Shown: positions 26,112 to 33,502, counted from the stretch's first letter. The stretch: DNA of 36,551 nucleotides from an uncultured Roseburia sp. (GCA_947644305.1 CANRYS010000025.1:1-36551); one strand, 5' to 3'. The notes: generated by a model not told the origin, from the letters alone. Translations and numbers: made by a program.

Positions 26112-26140
26112 ATTATATCAGATAATCCCTCATTATACAA
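26112..26140 (-). promoter_or_regulatory. promoter of the GH3-like lipoprotein gene
   Basis: Minus strand: -35 TTGTAT (26135-26140), 17-nt spacer, -10 TATAAT (26112-26117). It gives a leader of about 115 nt. Confidence 0.6.
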
Positions 26141-26254
26141 ATAAATATTTCACAAAAATAAGGGAAACATTCAAATTTTTTCATAATATTTGTAAATCAG
26201 TCAAGCAGTCATTCATATGATATCAATGTAAATTAATTTAGGAGGAACTTAAAT

Positions 26255-26506
26255 ATGAGTGATTTATCAGCAACAAACTGCGGTGGCGGATGCTCCTGCA
26301 ACGAGGGTAACAATGGCGGATGCTCCTGGATTATCATCATCCTTCTTCTGTGCTGCTGTGGCGGCGGCAACGGTGGCTGCGGTGGTGGTGGCAGCTGGGG
26401 CGGCTTCGGTGGAGACTGTAGCTGCATCATCTGGATCCTGCTGCTTCTGTGCTGCTGCGGCGGCAACGGCGGCTGGGGCGGATGCGGCGGTGGCGGATTC
26501 TGCTAA
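26255..26506 (+). CDS. Cys/Gly-rich small protein with two hydrophobic repeats
   Basis: An 83-residue protein made of two copies of one unit: a CxC pair (CSC), a hydrophobic run (WIIIILLL / IIWILLLL), CCC, and a glycine-rich tail with Trp and Cys (GGNGGCGGGG). About 17 residues are Cys and over a third Gly. TAGGAGGAACTTAAAT before the ATG is a strong ribosome site, and a strong terminator follows, so it is a real gene. It resembles proteins annotated in Clostridia as chorion class high-cysteine protein. It could bind metal or form a disulfide-linked membrane or coat layer. No radical-SAM or export gene is adjacent. Overlapping long frames on either strand are composition artefacts. Confidence 0.75.
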   Translation: MSDLSATNCGGGCSCNEGNNGGCSWIIIILLLCCCGGGNGGCGGGGSWGGFGGDCSCIIWILLLLCCCGGNGGWGGCGGGGFC

Positions 26507-26517
26507 TTCCTGCTCAC

Positions 26518-26554
26518 AAAAAGGTGTCGGGGCTTCAACCCCGGCACCTTTTTT
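26518..26554. terminator. bidirectional terminator of the Cys/Gly-rich gene
   Basis: AAAAAGGTGTCGGGG (26518-26532) pairs with CCCCGGCACCTTTTT (from 26539), one G-U, with a 6-nt loop and a T-run on the plus strand; five Ts also follow on the minus strand. Confidence 0.9.
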
Positions 26555-26669
26555 CTTTTGTTTTATCCGATTCATTTTTCTTTATCTTCCTGCATTCTGC
26601 ACACTCCAAATCGATTTCATAAATCGTCGTCTCGTCGATGACGATCTCTGTCCTCTCTTTCTCAGTCAT
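26535..26669 (-). CDS. putative 44-residue protein downstream of aroC
   Basis: A short frame reads MTEKERTEIVIDETTIYEID, then LECAECRKIKK and a Lys-rich tail. The ATG is preceded by GGGAG at about 7 nt and lies 50 nt after the aroC stop on the same strand, so it may be cotranscribed. The first half (a strand pair with acidic residues and ECAEC) looks protein-like and resembles small conserved Lachnospiraceae proteins I half-recognise. The last codons and stop lie within the terminator hairpin shared with the convergent Cys/Gly-rich gene. The function is unknown. Confidence 0.5.
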   Translation of the reverse strand: MTEKERTEIVIDETTIYEIDLECAECRKIKKNESDKTKEKRCRG

Positions 26670-26719
26670 GCCATTCTCCCGTTAAACTATACTTACTATT
26701 TATTCTATGAAAATACAAA

Positions 26720-27853
26720 TCATAGTTTATCATAATTTTTTTGCGCCGTCGAGCTATTATAAAATCTGGCGATCCGGTCCATTCTCGAAGACATTCCCAC
26801 AAACATCCGGTCCACCAGAGTCAGCGCTGCCATGGCCTCTACCACGACAACAGCCCTGGGAACAATGATCGGATCGTGCCTGCCTTTGATCTGAACCTTG
26901 ACCTCTTCCCCAGACTGGTTCACTGTACCCTGTTCCGTAAAAATAGATGGGGTGGGCTTAAAAGCTGCCCGCAATACGATCGGGCTCCCGTCACTGATAC
27001 CTCCCAGAATCCCTCCGGCAAAGTTGGTCTTTTTACTGACTTTTCCATCCTTATCGATACAAAACTCATCGTTGTTTTCGGATCCGCTTCTTTGGGCCGC
27101 CGCAAAACCACTGCCGATCTCGACGCCCTTCACCGCCCCGATGGACATGACCGCCTGTGCCAGTGCCGCATCCAGCTTGCCAAACACCGGATCTCCAATC
27201 CCTGCCGGAACCCCTGAGATCACACACTCGATCACTCCTCCCGCCGAATCATGGTTCTTCATCTGATCCGCCAGAAATTCTTCTGCCCGCTCCGAGGCTT
27301 CTAGATCCGGCATACGAAGAGGGCTTTTTTCAATGTCTTCTAACTTCATTTTCCCTGGATCAATTTCGATGTCTCCGATGGATTTCACATAAGAACAGAT
27401 CTCAATCCCCAATTCAGCCAGAATCTTTGAGGCAACCGCGCCACCGGCAACACGCCCAATCGTCTCTCTCCCGGATGATCTCCCACCTCCCCGGTAATCC
27501 CGGAACCCATACTTTTCATCAAAGGTATAGTCCGCATGTCCCGGCCTATAATAAGAAGCAATCTCAGAATAATCCCTGGATTTCTGGGATGTATTCAAAA
27601 CAATCATGGAAATCGGCGTGCCCGTGGTTTTGCCCTCGAATACCCCCGACAGAATCTCCACCTTATCTCCTTCTTTTCTCGGCGTGGAATATTTGGTCTC
27701 TCCGGGCTTTCTCCGATCCAGATACCGCTGAACATCTACTTCCGTCAGCGGCACCCCTGCCGGACACCCATCCACAACAACTCCAAGCCCCTTTCCGTGA
27801 GATTCCCCCCACGTAGCAACCGAAAATATATCACCAAAGATTGAACCAGCCAT
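26720..27853 (-). CDS. aroC: chorismate synthase
   Basis: The last step of the shikimate pathway: EPSP to chorismate, needing reduced FMN. The 377-residue protein begins MAGSIFGDIFSVATWGESHG, with the first signature; RDYRGGGRSSGRETIGRVAGG holds the arginines and the second signature; KPTPSI and GRHDPIIVPRAVVVVEAMAAL complete the pattern. The C-terminus is usual. The start at 27853 has GGAGG 5 nt upstream; longer in-frame starts lack family resemblance. It diverges from the cheX-like gene and may share a symmetrical A/T promoter core (27904-27916). No other aro gene is adjacent. Confidence 0.96.
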   Translation of the reverse strand: MAGSIFGDIFSVATWGESHGKGLGVVVDGCPAGVPLTEVDVQRYLDRRKPGETKYSTPRKEGDKVEILSGVFEGKTTGTPISMIVLNTSQKSRDYSEIASYYRPGHADYTFDEKYGFRDYRGGGRSSGRETIGRVAGGAVASKILAELGIEICSYVKSIGDIEIDPGKMKLEDIEKSPLRMPDLEASERAEEFLADQMKNHDSAGGVIECVISGVPAGIGDPVFGKLDAALAQAVMSIGAVKGVEIGSGFAAAQRSGSENNDEFCIDKDGKVSKKTNFAGGILGGISDGSPIVLRAAFKPTPSIFTEQGTVNQSGEEVKVQIKGRHDPIIVPRAVVVVEAMAALTLVDRMFVGMSSRMDRIARFYNSSTAQKNYDKL

Positions 27854-27903
27854 TTTACCCTCCATACTCGAAAATTCCAAAATCTTGTTTCTTTTTTCTC
27901 CTA

Positions 27904-27971
27904 ATTATAGTATAATAAAATTAGCTTTTTTACAATGATATTTTTTAAAGGGAATATTGGAAACGGTTTCC
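27904..27971. promoter_or_regulatory. divergent promoter core and palindromic operator between aroC and cheX
   Basis: ATTATAGTATAAT (27904-27916) is a perfect palindrome giving a TATAAT -10 on both strands; the -35 boxes are not convincing. Downstream on the cheX side, GGAAACGGTTTCC (27959-27971) is a perfect 13-bp palindrome with a central CG, close to LacI/CcpA-type (cre) operators at 11 of 14 positions. Lying after the start site, it could act as a roadblock for the cheX-cheY operon. Confidence 0.45.
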
Positions 27972-28002
27972 GCCGTAGAAACAAGAAAGGAGAAAGCACT
28001 TT

Positions 28003-28869
28003 ATGTTTAGTCAGTTTTTTGGAAATTATCTTTTGAATAGAGGAAAGATTACCAAAGCTCAATTCACCTCATGTATGGAATATATGAGGGCCAATCGAGT
28101 AAAACTTGGCCTGATCGCAGAATCGGAAGGACTTCTTACCCGTGATCAAGCAGATGAACTGAATCATCTCCAGTTGCAGAGCGATAAACGTTTCGGTGAT
28201 CTGGCGATCGAAAAGGGATATCTCACCGATGTAGACATTTCTCATCTGCTCCAGCTTCAGGGAAATCCCTATCTGATTTTTGTTCAGGCATTGGAAGAAA
28301 ATCAGATCATGAGCCGGGAGGAGGTCAATGAACTGGTTGCAGAATTCCAGAAGGAGGAAAGTTTCACAAACACGACGCTAGAAGCAATCAAATTTGGAGA
28401 TTTTGACCGCCTTTTGCCTGCTTTTGTAACAACTAAAAACGAAGGTTATCTCAATCTTATGGCGCTTGCCCTAAGAAATATCGTACGTTTTGTAAGTTCT
28501 TACATACGGATCGGCAAAGCTGAAAACGTGACTGACTATTCCGCAAAATACATAGCATACCAAAAAACAACCGGTGCGTATGAAGGATTTCTCGGCTTCG
28601 CCAGCGACGATAATTCGATTTTAACAGTAGCCGATGGTTATGCCGGAGAATATTTTGAAAAACCAGACGAAGACGCTCTGGATTCCGTCTGCGAATTTAC
28701 AAATTGTATCAATGGTCTTCATGCCACTGAACTGAGCTATCAGGAAGTTATCATTGATATGCTGCCGCCGGAGTACATGTTTGACGGCACAATAAAAACA
28801 TCAGAAGAATTTTTCGTACTTCCCCTGTACATTACAGGAAAAAGGGTTGATATGATTATAAAAATGTAG
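28003..28869 (+). CDS. CheX-like chemotaxis phosphatase with N-terminal MshEN-like region
   Basis: A 288-residue cytosolic protein. The C-terminal half (about 135-288) fits the CheC/FliY/CheX family: the active-site pattern D-x-x-x-E-x-x-N is visible as DSVCEFTNCINGL (Glu231, Asn234), followed by a proline about 22 residues later (MLPPEY). CheX dephosphorylates CheY-P, and the CheY gene is next. The N-terminal 115 residues carry two units, KLGLIAESEGLLT and RFGDLAIEKGYLT, recalling the RLGxxL..G.L pattern of MshEN/GspE-N domains, which bind c-di-GMP in some proteins. AAAGGAG supports the start. The phosphatase call is fairly secure; c-di-GMP binding is inference. Confidence 0.72.
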   Translation: MFSQFFGNYLLNRGKITKAQFTSCMEYMRANRVKLGLIAESEGLLTRDQADELNHLQLQSDKRFGDLAIEKGYLTDVDISHLLQLQGNPYLIFVQALEENQIMSREEVNELVAEFQKEESFTNTTLEAIKFGDFDRLLPAFVTTKNEGYLNLMALALRNIVRFVSSYIRIGKAENVTDYSAKYIAYQKTTGAYEGFLGFASDDNSILTVADGYAGEYFEKPDEDALDSVCEFTNCINGLHATELSYQEVIIDMLPPEYMFDGTIKTSEEFFVLPLYITGKRVDMIIKM

Positions 28870-28944
28870 CAGTTATGAGTTTTTTCAAATATAAACATAT
28901 CAAAACACATTTTTATGCAGATTTTACATAAGGGAGGTTGTTTT

Positions 28945-29301
28945 ATGGCAACAGTATTGATCGTGGATGACTCCAAAACATCCCGCAGAATATTAAAAAA
29001 CATTTTGATAGAAAACGGTTACGAGATCATAGGAGAAGCGACAGATGGACAAACCGGTTATGAAAAATACATAGAATTCCGACCAGATCTTGTGACATTG
29101 GACATCACCATGCCGGTGCTTGACGGACTCGGTTGTCTGGAGAAGATCATGCAGCTCGACAAAAATGCGAACGTAATCATGGTAACTGCCGCCGGACAGA
29201 AATCAAAGATGGTAGAGGCGATAAAACTAGGCGCGGCAGAATTTATCCAGAAACCATTTGAACCCGAACAAATCTTATCCGTAATCAAAACCGTCATATG
29301 A
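28945..29301 (+). CDS. cheY: CheY-type single-domain response regulator
   Basis: A 118-residue receiver domain with nothing attached. It has Asp8/Asp9 for Mg2+, phospho-acceptor Asp53 in TLDITMPVLDGL, the Thr in VIMVTAAG and the switch Lys in QKPFEPEQI. Such proteins carry the signal from CheA to the flagellar switch or another target. It lies 75 nt after the CheX-like gene, so the pair is a regulator with its phosphatase. AGGGAGG precedes the ATG at 28945; an in-frame ATG ten codons earlier contains the ribosome site itself. It ends at a large hairpin. Confidence 0.9.
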   Translation: MATVLIVDDSKTSRRILKNILIENGYEIIGEATDGQTGYEKYIEFRPDLVTLDITMPVLDGLGCLEKIMQLDKNANVIMVTAAGQKSKMVEAIKLGAAEFIQKPFEPEQILSVIKTVI

Positions 29302-29319
29302 TTTTGCTACGAGCCATGC

Positions 29320-29380
29320 AAAAATAAAAAAGAACGGTCACTGGGAGCTTGCTCACAAGTGGCTGTTTGTTTTTATTTTT
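29320..29380 (+). terminator. terminator of the cheX-cheY operon
   Basis: AAAAATAAAAA (29320-29330) pairs with TTTTTATTTTT (29370-29380), and inside it AACGGTCACT pairs with AGTGGCTGTT (two wobbles): over 20 bp in all, with a T-rich 3' arm. The loop motif CTGGGAGCTTGCTCAC recurs in near-identical form at 29453-29468, by the IS3 boundary. Confidence 0.75.
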
Positions 29381-29556
29381 ATACGGCGACAGCCGTTCAG
29401 CGAGATGTAGCGAGATGGGCATGGCGGCAGTAAACCAGTTAAGGACAGCCCCTGGGAGCTCGCTCACTGATATGCCCCTTGTCAAGTAGACAGGTAAAAT
29501 ATCTAAAATATAGTGCTGGTGATACCTGCATTTCGATTTGAGATGCAGGTATTTTT

Positions 29557-30521
29557 CTATGCACACCATTTTTCTTTATATTTGTTTATTCGTTTGTTTT
29601 CAGGAATCGGATATTCTCTTGGCAAATCAGAAGCCAGGGCTTCCTGCCACACTTCTAATGGGGTTTTGCAATGGTATCTGTCCTGTGGACACTCTTCACT
29701 GTAAAACCGTAGATAGTCTTTGATTGCATATCTTAATGAAGCTTCGTCCGTTATTTCGTACATCTGATACATCTCCGCTTTCATAATTCCCCAGAATCCT
29801 TCCGTTGGTCCGTTGTCAATGCAGCGCCCAACTCTGGACATGGATTGCTTCATTTCTTGTTTTTCAAGTTTTCTCTTAAACACCTTTCCGGTGTACTGGA
29901 ATCCCCGGTCAGAATGAAAGATGGGTTTGACATCAGGCCACGCTGCGGTTGCTTTGTCAAATGTTTTAAATACCAGTCTGTTATCATTCCTTAAACTGAC
30001 AACATACGCAACAGGATATCTGTCATACAGATCTAAGCCAACGCTTAAATATAGTTTCTTTTTTCCGCCGGTCACTTTAAATTCCGTCACGTCAGTGGCC
30101 CATTTCTGATTAGGGGCGGAAGCGTAAATGTCCCTTTGAAGTATATTTTCCGCCGGTTCATCAGGTTTTGCGTATGTATATTTTTCTTCTTTTTACGGAT
30201 CACCGAATGTATCCCCAGTTTCTTCATGATTCTGTGAATCCTGTTTTTACTGTATGCAGTTTGGTTAAAGTGATTGATCCAGGATGCCATTCTTCGGTAT
30301 CCCAGGATATGATGGAAACGCTCATCATACTCTTTAATCAGTTCTGCGAGTTTGATATTTTCGCATTCTGCATCAGGGATTTCCCTATGCAGCCATTTAT
30401 AGTAAGCCGCCCTTGATATTTCAAACTGTTTACACATCCATTCTATACTCCAGCCTTTCTCTGCGTGAAAATGTCTGACCGTTAAATATTTAGATTCATG
30501 GCGTACTTTGCCGAGCCTCAC
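29557..30521 (-). pseudogene. IS3-family transposase OrfB (DDE integrase), frameshifted
   Basis: OrfB starts at a GTG (30521) overlapping the OrfA stop in the -1 frame. It has HTH_21-type sequence (SIEWMCKQFEISRAAYYKWL, GYRRMASWI), then the rve domain with WATDVTEF, HSDRGFQYT and DNGPTEGFW supplying the DDE residues. The frame breaks near 30181-30185: with five As the frame runs on for about 25 codons to a stop, while a sixth A would give KYTYAKPDEPAENILQ and join both parts. It is probably a one-base deletion. A -1 ribosomal slip there would also restore the frame, but the site (G AAA AAT) is poor. Confidence 0.8.
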
Positions 30522-31195
30522 ATCCTTTCGAATTCTTTCACTTTTTTTAACAGTTCAACCACCATATCCTTTTCTTCCAACTGGCATTTTAACCGTAGGT
30601 TTTCACGTCTTAACCATTCCAGTTCATCCACTTCATCATCTGTTTTATGATGCCCCCGCTTATCCGTCAGCCCCTCTTCTCCATTCGCATCATATTTCTT
30701 TACCCATGAATAAACCTGACTGTAAGAAACGTCATACTTTGCTGCCGTATTCTTATAATCACGGTTATGGTTTATACAATAATCAACGATTTCTTTTCGT
30801 TCTTCTATAGTTGTTTTTCTCCGTGCTTCTGCCATATAGACCTCCCTTTCAGGAACATAGCCCTTCAGTTCTCTATTGGCATTATAACACTGAATCCAGT
30901 TATTCAAAACCGCCCAGTTAGAAATGTTGTATCTGGCAACGATTTCATCCCGGGACATTTCACCGGATATATACAGTTCCACACAGTTCATTTTGAATTC
31001 AGCGGTATAGGTGGCATTTCCGGAACCACGTTCAAAAGCAGCGATTCCCTGCTCATGATAACGCTGTGCCCAGCGCCGTACAGTTCTGTCATTGATTCCA
31101 TATCTTTTGGCAATGTCTGGCGATGGCGCCTTTCCGTCTAAATACTCTTTGGCTACCATGGCCCTCCATTCAGGTGTATGCGGTGATTTGGCCAT
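30518..31195 (-). CDS. IS3-family transposase OrfA
   Basis: A 225-residue DNA-binding subunit with three helix-turn-helix segments: SPDIAKRYGINDRTVRRW, SRDEIVARYNISNWAVLNNW and TAAKYDVSYSQVYSWVKKY. It ends in a leucine-zipper-like stretch (ENLRLKCQLEEKDMVVELL) used for dimerisation and for contact with OrfAB. Near its end TTA AAA AAA G (A7 at 30542-30548, in frame as A AAA AAA) is the classic slippery heptamer for -1 frameshifting to make OrfAB. The start at 31195 has AAGG 8 nt upstream. OrfA is intact. Confidence 0.88.
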   Translation of the reverse strand: MAKSPHTPEWRAMVAKEYLDGKAPSPDIAKRYGINDRTVRRWAQRYHEQGIAAFERGSGNATYTAEFKMNCVELYISGEMSRDEIVARYNISNWAVLNNWIQCYNANRELKGYVPEREVYMAEARRKTTIEERKEIVDYCINHNRDYKNTAAKYDVSYSQVYSWVKKYDANGEEGLTDKRGHHKTDDEVDELEWLRRENLRLKCQLEEKDMVVELLKKVKEFERM

Positions 31196-31278
31196 AAAAA
31201 ATACCTTCAAAGCAGATTTTATTTATTTACTCTGTCTACTTTAGAGGTATCATATCATTCTACGGGCTTTTTAACAAT

Positions 31279-31471
31279 TTATTCCTTACACAATGTTTTG
31301 GCATATTCCAAAGAATCTCTGATGATTCTTTCCAAGTATTCTTTCTTGGATAAATCCCCTAAATCGTGGAATACTGCCGAGTAAGCGACAAGCGCAGTCC
31401 GGACATACGTGCTATGTTTCTCAAAAATTGTTCGGTCAATGGGGATCGGGATATACATATGGATCAAGCAT
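31279..31471 (-). pseudogene. internally deleted Fic-type toxin remnant
   Basis: Seven nt after the antitoxin stop an ATG opens MLDPYVYPDPH and then hits a stop. The DPYxYP start is typical of small bacterial Fic proteins. In another frame the following sequence reads DRTIFEKHSTYVRTALVAYS then AVFHDLGDLSKKEYLERII, which looks like a Fic C-terminal helical tail. The whole catalytic core, including HPFxxGNGR, is absent. I read this as a fic gene that lost some 100 or more codons by internal deletion, leaving both ends. The DPYVYP start and position support it; the tail assignment is less sure. Confidence 0.5.
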
Positions 31472-31477
31472 CCTGCT

Positions 31478-31633
31478 TTACCTTATACTTTTTGTCAGAT
31501 ATTTCTTTAAATCTTCCGTAGTGGCTTGCCCGTTTTTTTCCAATTCAATATATTTCTTAAAATCTTCAGTTGGTTCCAGCCCATCCACTTTAATCATACC
31601 AATGGCATAATCCCAAGCCGCATCTACTGTCAT
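31478..31633 (-). CDS. VbhA-like antitoxin of a Fic toxin
   Basis: A 51-residue protein: MTVDAAWDYAIGMIKVDGLE, then PTEDFKKYIELEKNGQATTE and a basic end. It matches the VbhA pattern of an N-terminal helix with A-x-x-(S/I), then (E/D)GLEP, a helix, and G-x-x-T-x-E-D. VbhA-type antitoxins block the ATP site of the partner Fic AMP-transferase. GGAGGAG precedes the ATG at 31633. It is intact although the toxin after it is not, so it may serve as a leftover or act in trans on another Fic protein. Confidence 0.6.
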   Translation of the reverse strand: MTVDAAWDYAIGMIKVDGLEPTEDFKKYIELEKNGQATTEDLKKYLTKSIR

Positions 31634-31742
31634 ACAAACTCCTCCAATCAATTCAATTATCTTTAGTATACCACATTTTATGGATAAATACCATAATGTA
31701 TCTGCTATTTTAACGGATATTACTTTCTCCCCTCTCACATGA

Positions 31743-32010
31743 TTATCTTAGTCTATCTCCTATCTTCCCACCACAGCGGACAGCAAAGCCAAAGCCACGA
31801 TCGTAGTTACTCTTCGGGCAGATGCCATCAGAAACGAAGTAGAGGTAGTAAGTGCGCAGACGAGTACGCCGGCCGCAACCAGTAGTGCCTACTCGAGCCG
31901 ACAAAGGACAACGAGCCATAGTCGTAATGGTAGAAGCCAGTGAACTCAAACCCGAGCGGCGCGCTACATAACTGGGGAGAACCAGAAGCGGAGCTACTAT
32001 CTAGGCTCAT
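31743..32010 (-). pseudogene. fragment of a Fibrobacter succinogenes-type paralogous domain
   Basis: One frame reads FEFTGFYHYDYGSLSFVGSS then RHYWLRPAYSSA and, after a shift near 31840-31880, another reads TYYLYFVSDGICPKSNYDRG then FGFAVRCGG. Joined, these follow the C-terminal pattern of Fib_succ_major/DUF1566-like domains (GYYxxGSLxxVGSxGxYWSSxPYSSxxAYYLYFxS..RxxGFSVRCV). These occur in surface lipoproteins. Only the last about 80 residues remain, with no signal peptide or upstream portion, so it is a decayed fragment. Confidence 0.5.
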
Positions 32011-32271
32011 TCATTTTATGATTAATAAACCATAGCACTTTTCTTAAATACTGTTTATATTTATTTCATAAGATATTATAATAGAAACAGATAAAGTTGA
32101 GTACCCCCATATTCATTCATGATGAATCATAACTATTTTATGCTTTATCGAATATAGGATGGCGTAGTTTATGTTGATGCCATTTATCATGATCTACAGG
32201 ATTATGGGAGTTTACTAAGTAGTTTGTTCGATGTGTCGTGATTACGTCAATAGTTTATGATGACAAGAAAA
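32011..32271 (+). promoter_or_regulatory. gene-poor stretch with an orphan promoter
   Basis: A plus-strand promoter is visible: TTTATA (32054-32059), 17-nt spacer, TATAAT (32077-32082). A perfect palindrome ATTCAT-G-ATGAAT lies at 32115-32127. Downstream, a frame MMNHNYFMLYRI is cut by a stop and continues DGVVYVDAIYHDLQDYGSLL to about 32240. This may be a broken small gene or an RNA whose far end was separated by the IS256-family insertion at 32272. I see no intact gene. Confidence 0.35.
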
Positions 32272-32364
32272 GAGGGACTTTCAAGTTTCTTATAAACTCA
32301 AAAAACTGATCTAAGACATATTGATAGTGTCAAAGAGCAGAGCCGAAAATCTAGGTTCTGCTCT

Positions 32365-32390
32365 TGCCTGTATCATACAGGCATTTTTTT
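32365..32390 (+). terminator. terminator inside the left end of the IS256-family element
   Basis: TGCCTGTAT-C-ATACAGGCA (32365-32383) followed by seven Ts, directly after a second stem (AGAGCAGAGCC / GGTTCTGCTCT). It faces transcription entering from the left. Confidence 0.8.
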
Positions 32391-32423
32391 GTATGTCAAT
32401 AAAACCTGCGATAAAAGCTGGTC

Positions 32424-33430
32424 TTAGAGCAACCGGTTTTCCAGCCGTTCTTCAAAATAGATCTCAAGCTGGGAATGGATCTGGCCCCAGTCCTGACGGT
32501 GGCCTGTCCACTTCTTTGTTATATCTATCGTTGCCAGATACAGCATTTTTAATAGACTGTTATCGGATGGAAATATGGTCTTGGATTTTGTCACCTTTCT
32601 CAGCTGGCGGTTGAACCCCTCAATGGCATTGGTCGTGTAGATCCGACGTCTGACCGCTTCAGGTACTTGAAATACATGAACAGGGTTGCCCATTTTTCAG
32701 ACCATGATCTATCTTCCACTCCGCGATTCTTAAGTCCATTCATGATAGACAGCCAGAACTTGGCACTTTCATTTTCTCCTACATACATACCCAAAACATC
32801 TTTATGTCCGCTCATATCAATTCCCAGGGCAATATAAACCGCCCGTTTCACAATCCTTCCTTCACTTCGGACATGATAGTGGATAGCGTCCATGAAAACA
32901 ACTGCATAGATTTCTTCTAATGGGCGTTCCTGCCATTCTCTTACCACCGGCATAATCTTATCCGTAATGCGGCTGACGGTGCTGTCCGAAATGTCGATAT
33001 CATAGAGTTCCCTCATATGGGATTCGATATCGCCGGTAGTCATACCTTTTGCATACATAGACAGGATTTTTTCTTCCATATCCTGAGTTACGGTGTTCTG
33101 GTATTTTTTGATAAGCTTTGGTTCATAGTCACCGTAACGGTCGCGGGGAATTGACACATCCATGTCTCCATAGCTGGTGTGCATGGTCTTCCTAGAGTGT
33201 CCGTTGCGGCTGTTGTCTGTGTCCTTGTTGCGGTAATCATACTTGGAATAACCGAGTTCTTCCTCTAACTCTTCATCCAGGACACCTTCCAGAAGTACGG
33301 ACATCATGTCTCTCATAACAGAGTTTACATCCGTTCCATTTTTGATGCTGATATCGTTGTTTTTGAGATAATCGTGTATCATTTCCCGCATTGCTGCTTT
33401 TTGTGGGCTGTCTCCTTTTCTTCTTGCCAT
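32424..33430 (-). pseudogene. IS256-family (Mutator-type) transposase, doubly damaged
   Basis: The N-terminal part starts MARRKGDSPQKAAMREMIHD (GGAGG before the ATG at 33430) and includes the first catalytic Asp in VVFMDAIHYHVRSEG. After NGLKNRGVED the sequence jumps to RSWSEKWATLFMYFKY: about 70-75 residues are missing, including the segment with the second catalytic Asp (normally VDGLxGF). Then a one-base loss after FKY shifts the frame; the correct frame resumes as PEAVRRRIYTTNAIEGFNRQ with the catalytic Glu and runs to the normal C-terminus. It cannot make an active enzyme. Confidence 0.9.
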
Positions 33431-33502
33431 AAATAAAACCTCCAAACTAGTAATTACATCTTACACCAGTTTAGAGGTTTACACAAACTTTGGGATTCTC
33501 CC

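Larger units (their letters stand above)
29468..31252 (-). mobile_element. IS3-family element (IS150-like group)
   Basis: About 1.78 kb. The ends both begin TGATA on their outer side and share AAGTAGACAG (left at 29484-29493; right at 31232-31241 on the other strand), so they are imperfect terminal inverted repeats. OrfA and OrfB overlap at a -1 frameshift site. A hairpin (ATACCTGCAT / ATGCAGGTAT, 29522-29552, followed by TTTT) at the left end would block transcription entering from outside. I found no convincing target duplication. Confidence 0.85.
32272..33502 (-). mobile_element. IS256-family element with 8-bp target duplication, decayed
   Basis: The direct repeat CAAGAAAA occurs at 32264-32271 and 33503-33510, the 8-bp duplication expected for IS256. 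The ends are related inverted repeats (left GAG..AAGTTTCTTATAAAC.TC; right, read inwards, AAGTTTGTGTAAACCTC). About 1.23 kb, shorter than a full element because of the deletion in its transposase. A plus-strand hairpin with T7 at 32365-32390 blocks outside transcription. Confidence 0.8.

Noticed and set aside
26200-26250. CATATGATA before the Cys/Gly-rich gene as a sporulation sigma-K -10 box
   Set aside because: There is no matching -35 at the right distance, and the short consensus occurs easily by chance in AT-rich DNA.
26259-26735. Longer alternative frames across the Cys/Gly-rich gene on both strands
   Set aside because: They are shadows of GGC/GCC-rich codons. Only the 83-codon frame has a correctly spaced ribosome site and stops before the terminator.
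29294-29569. A 91-codon minus-strand frame between cheY and the IS3 element
   Set aside because: It runs through the cheY terminator hairpin and the IS boundary, has no ribosome site and resembles no family.
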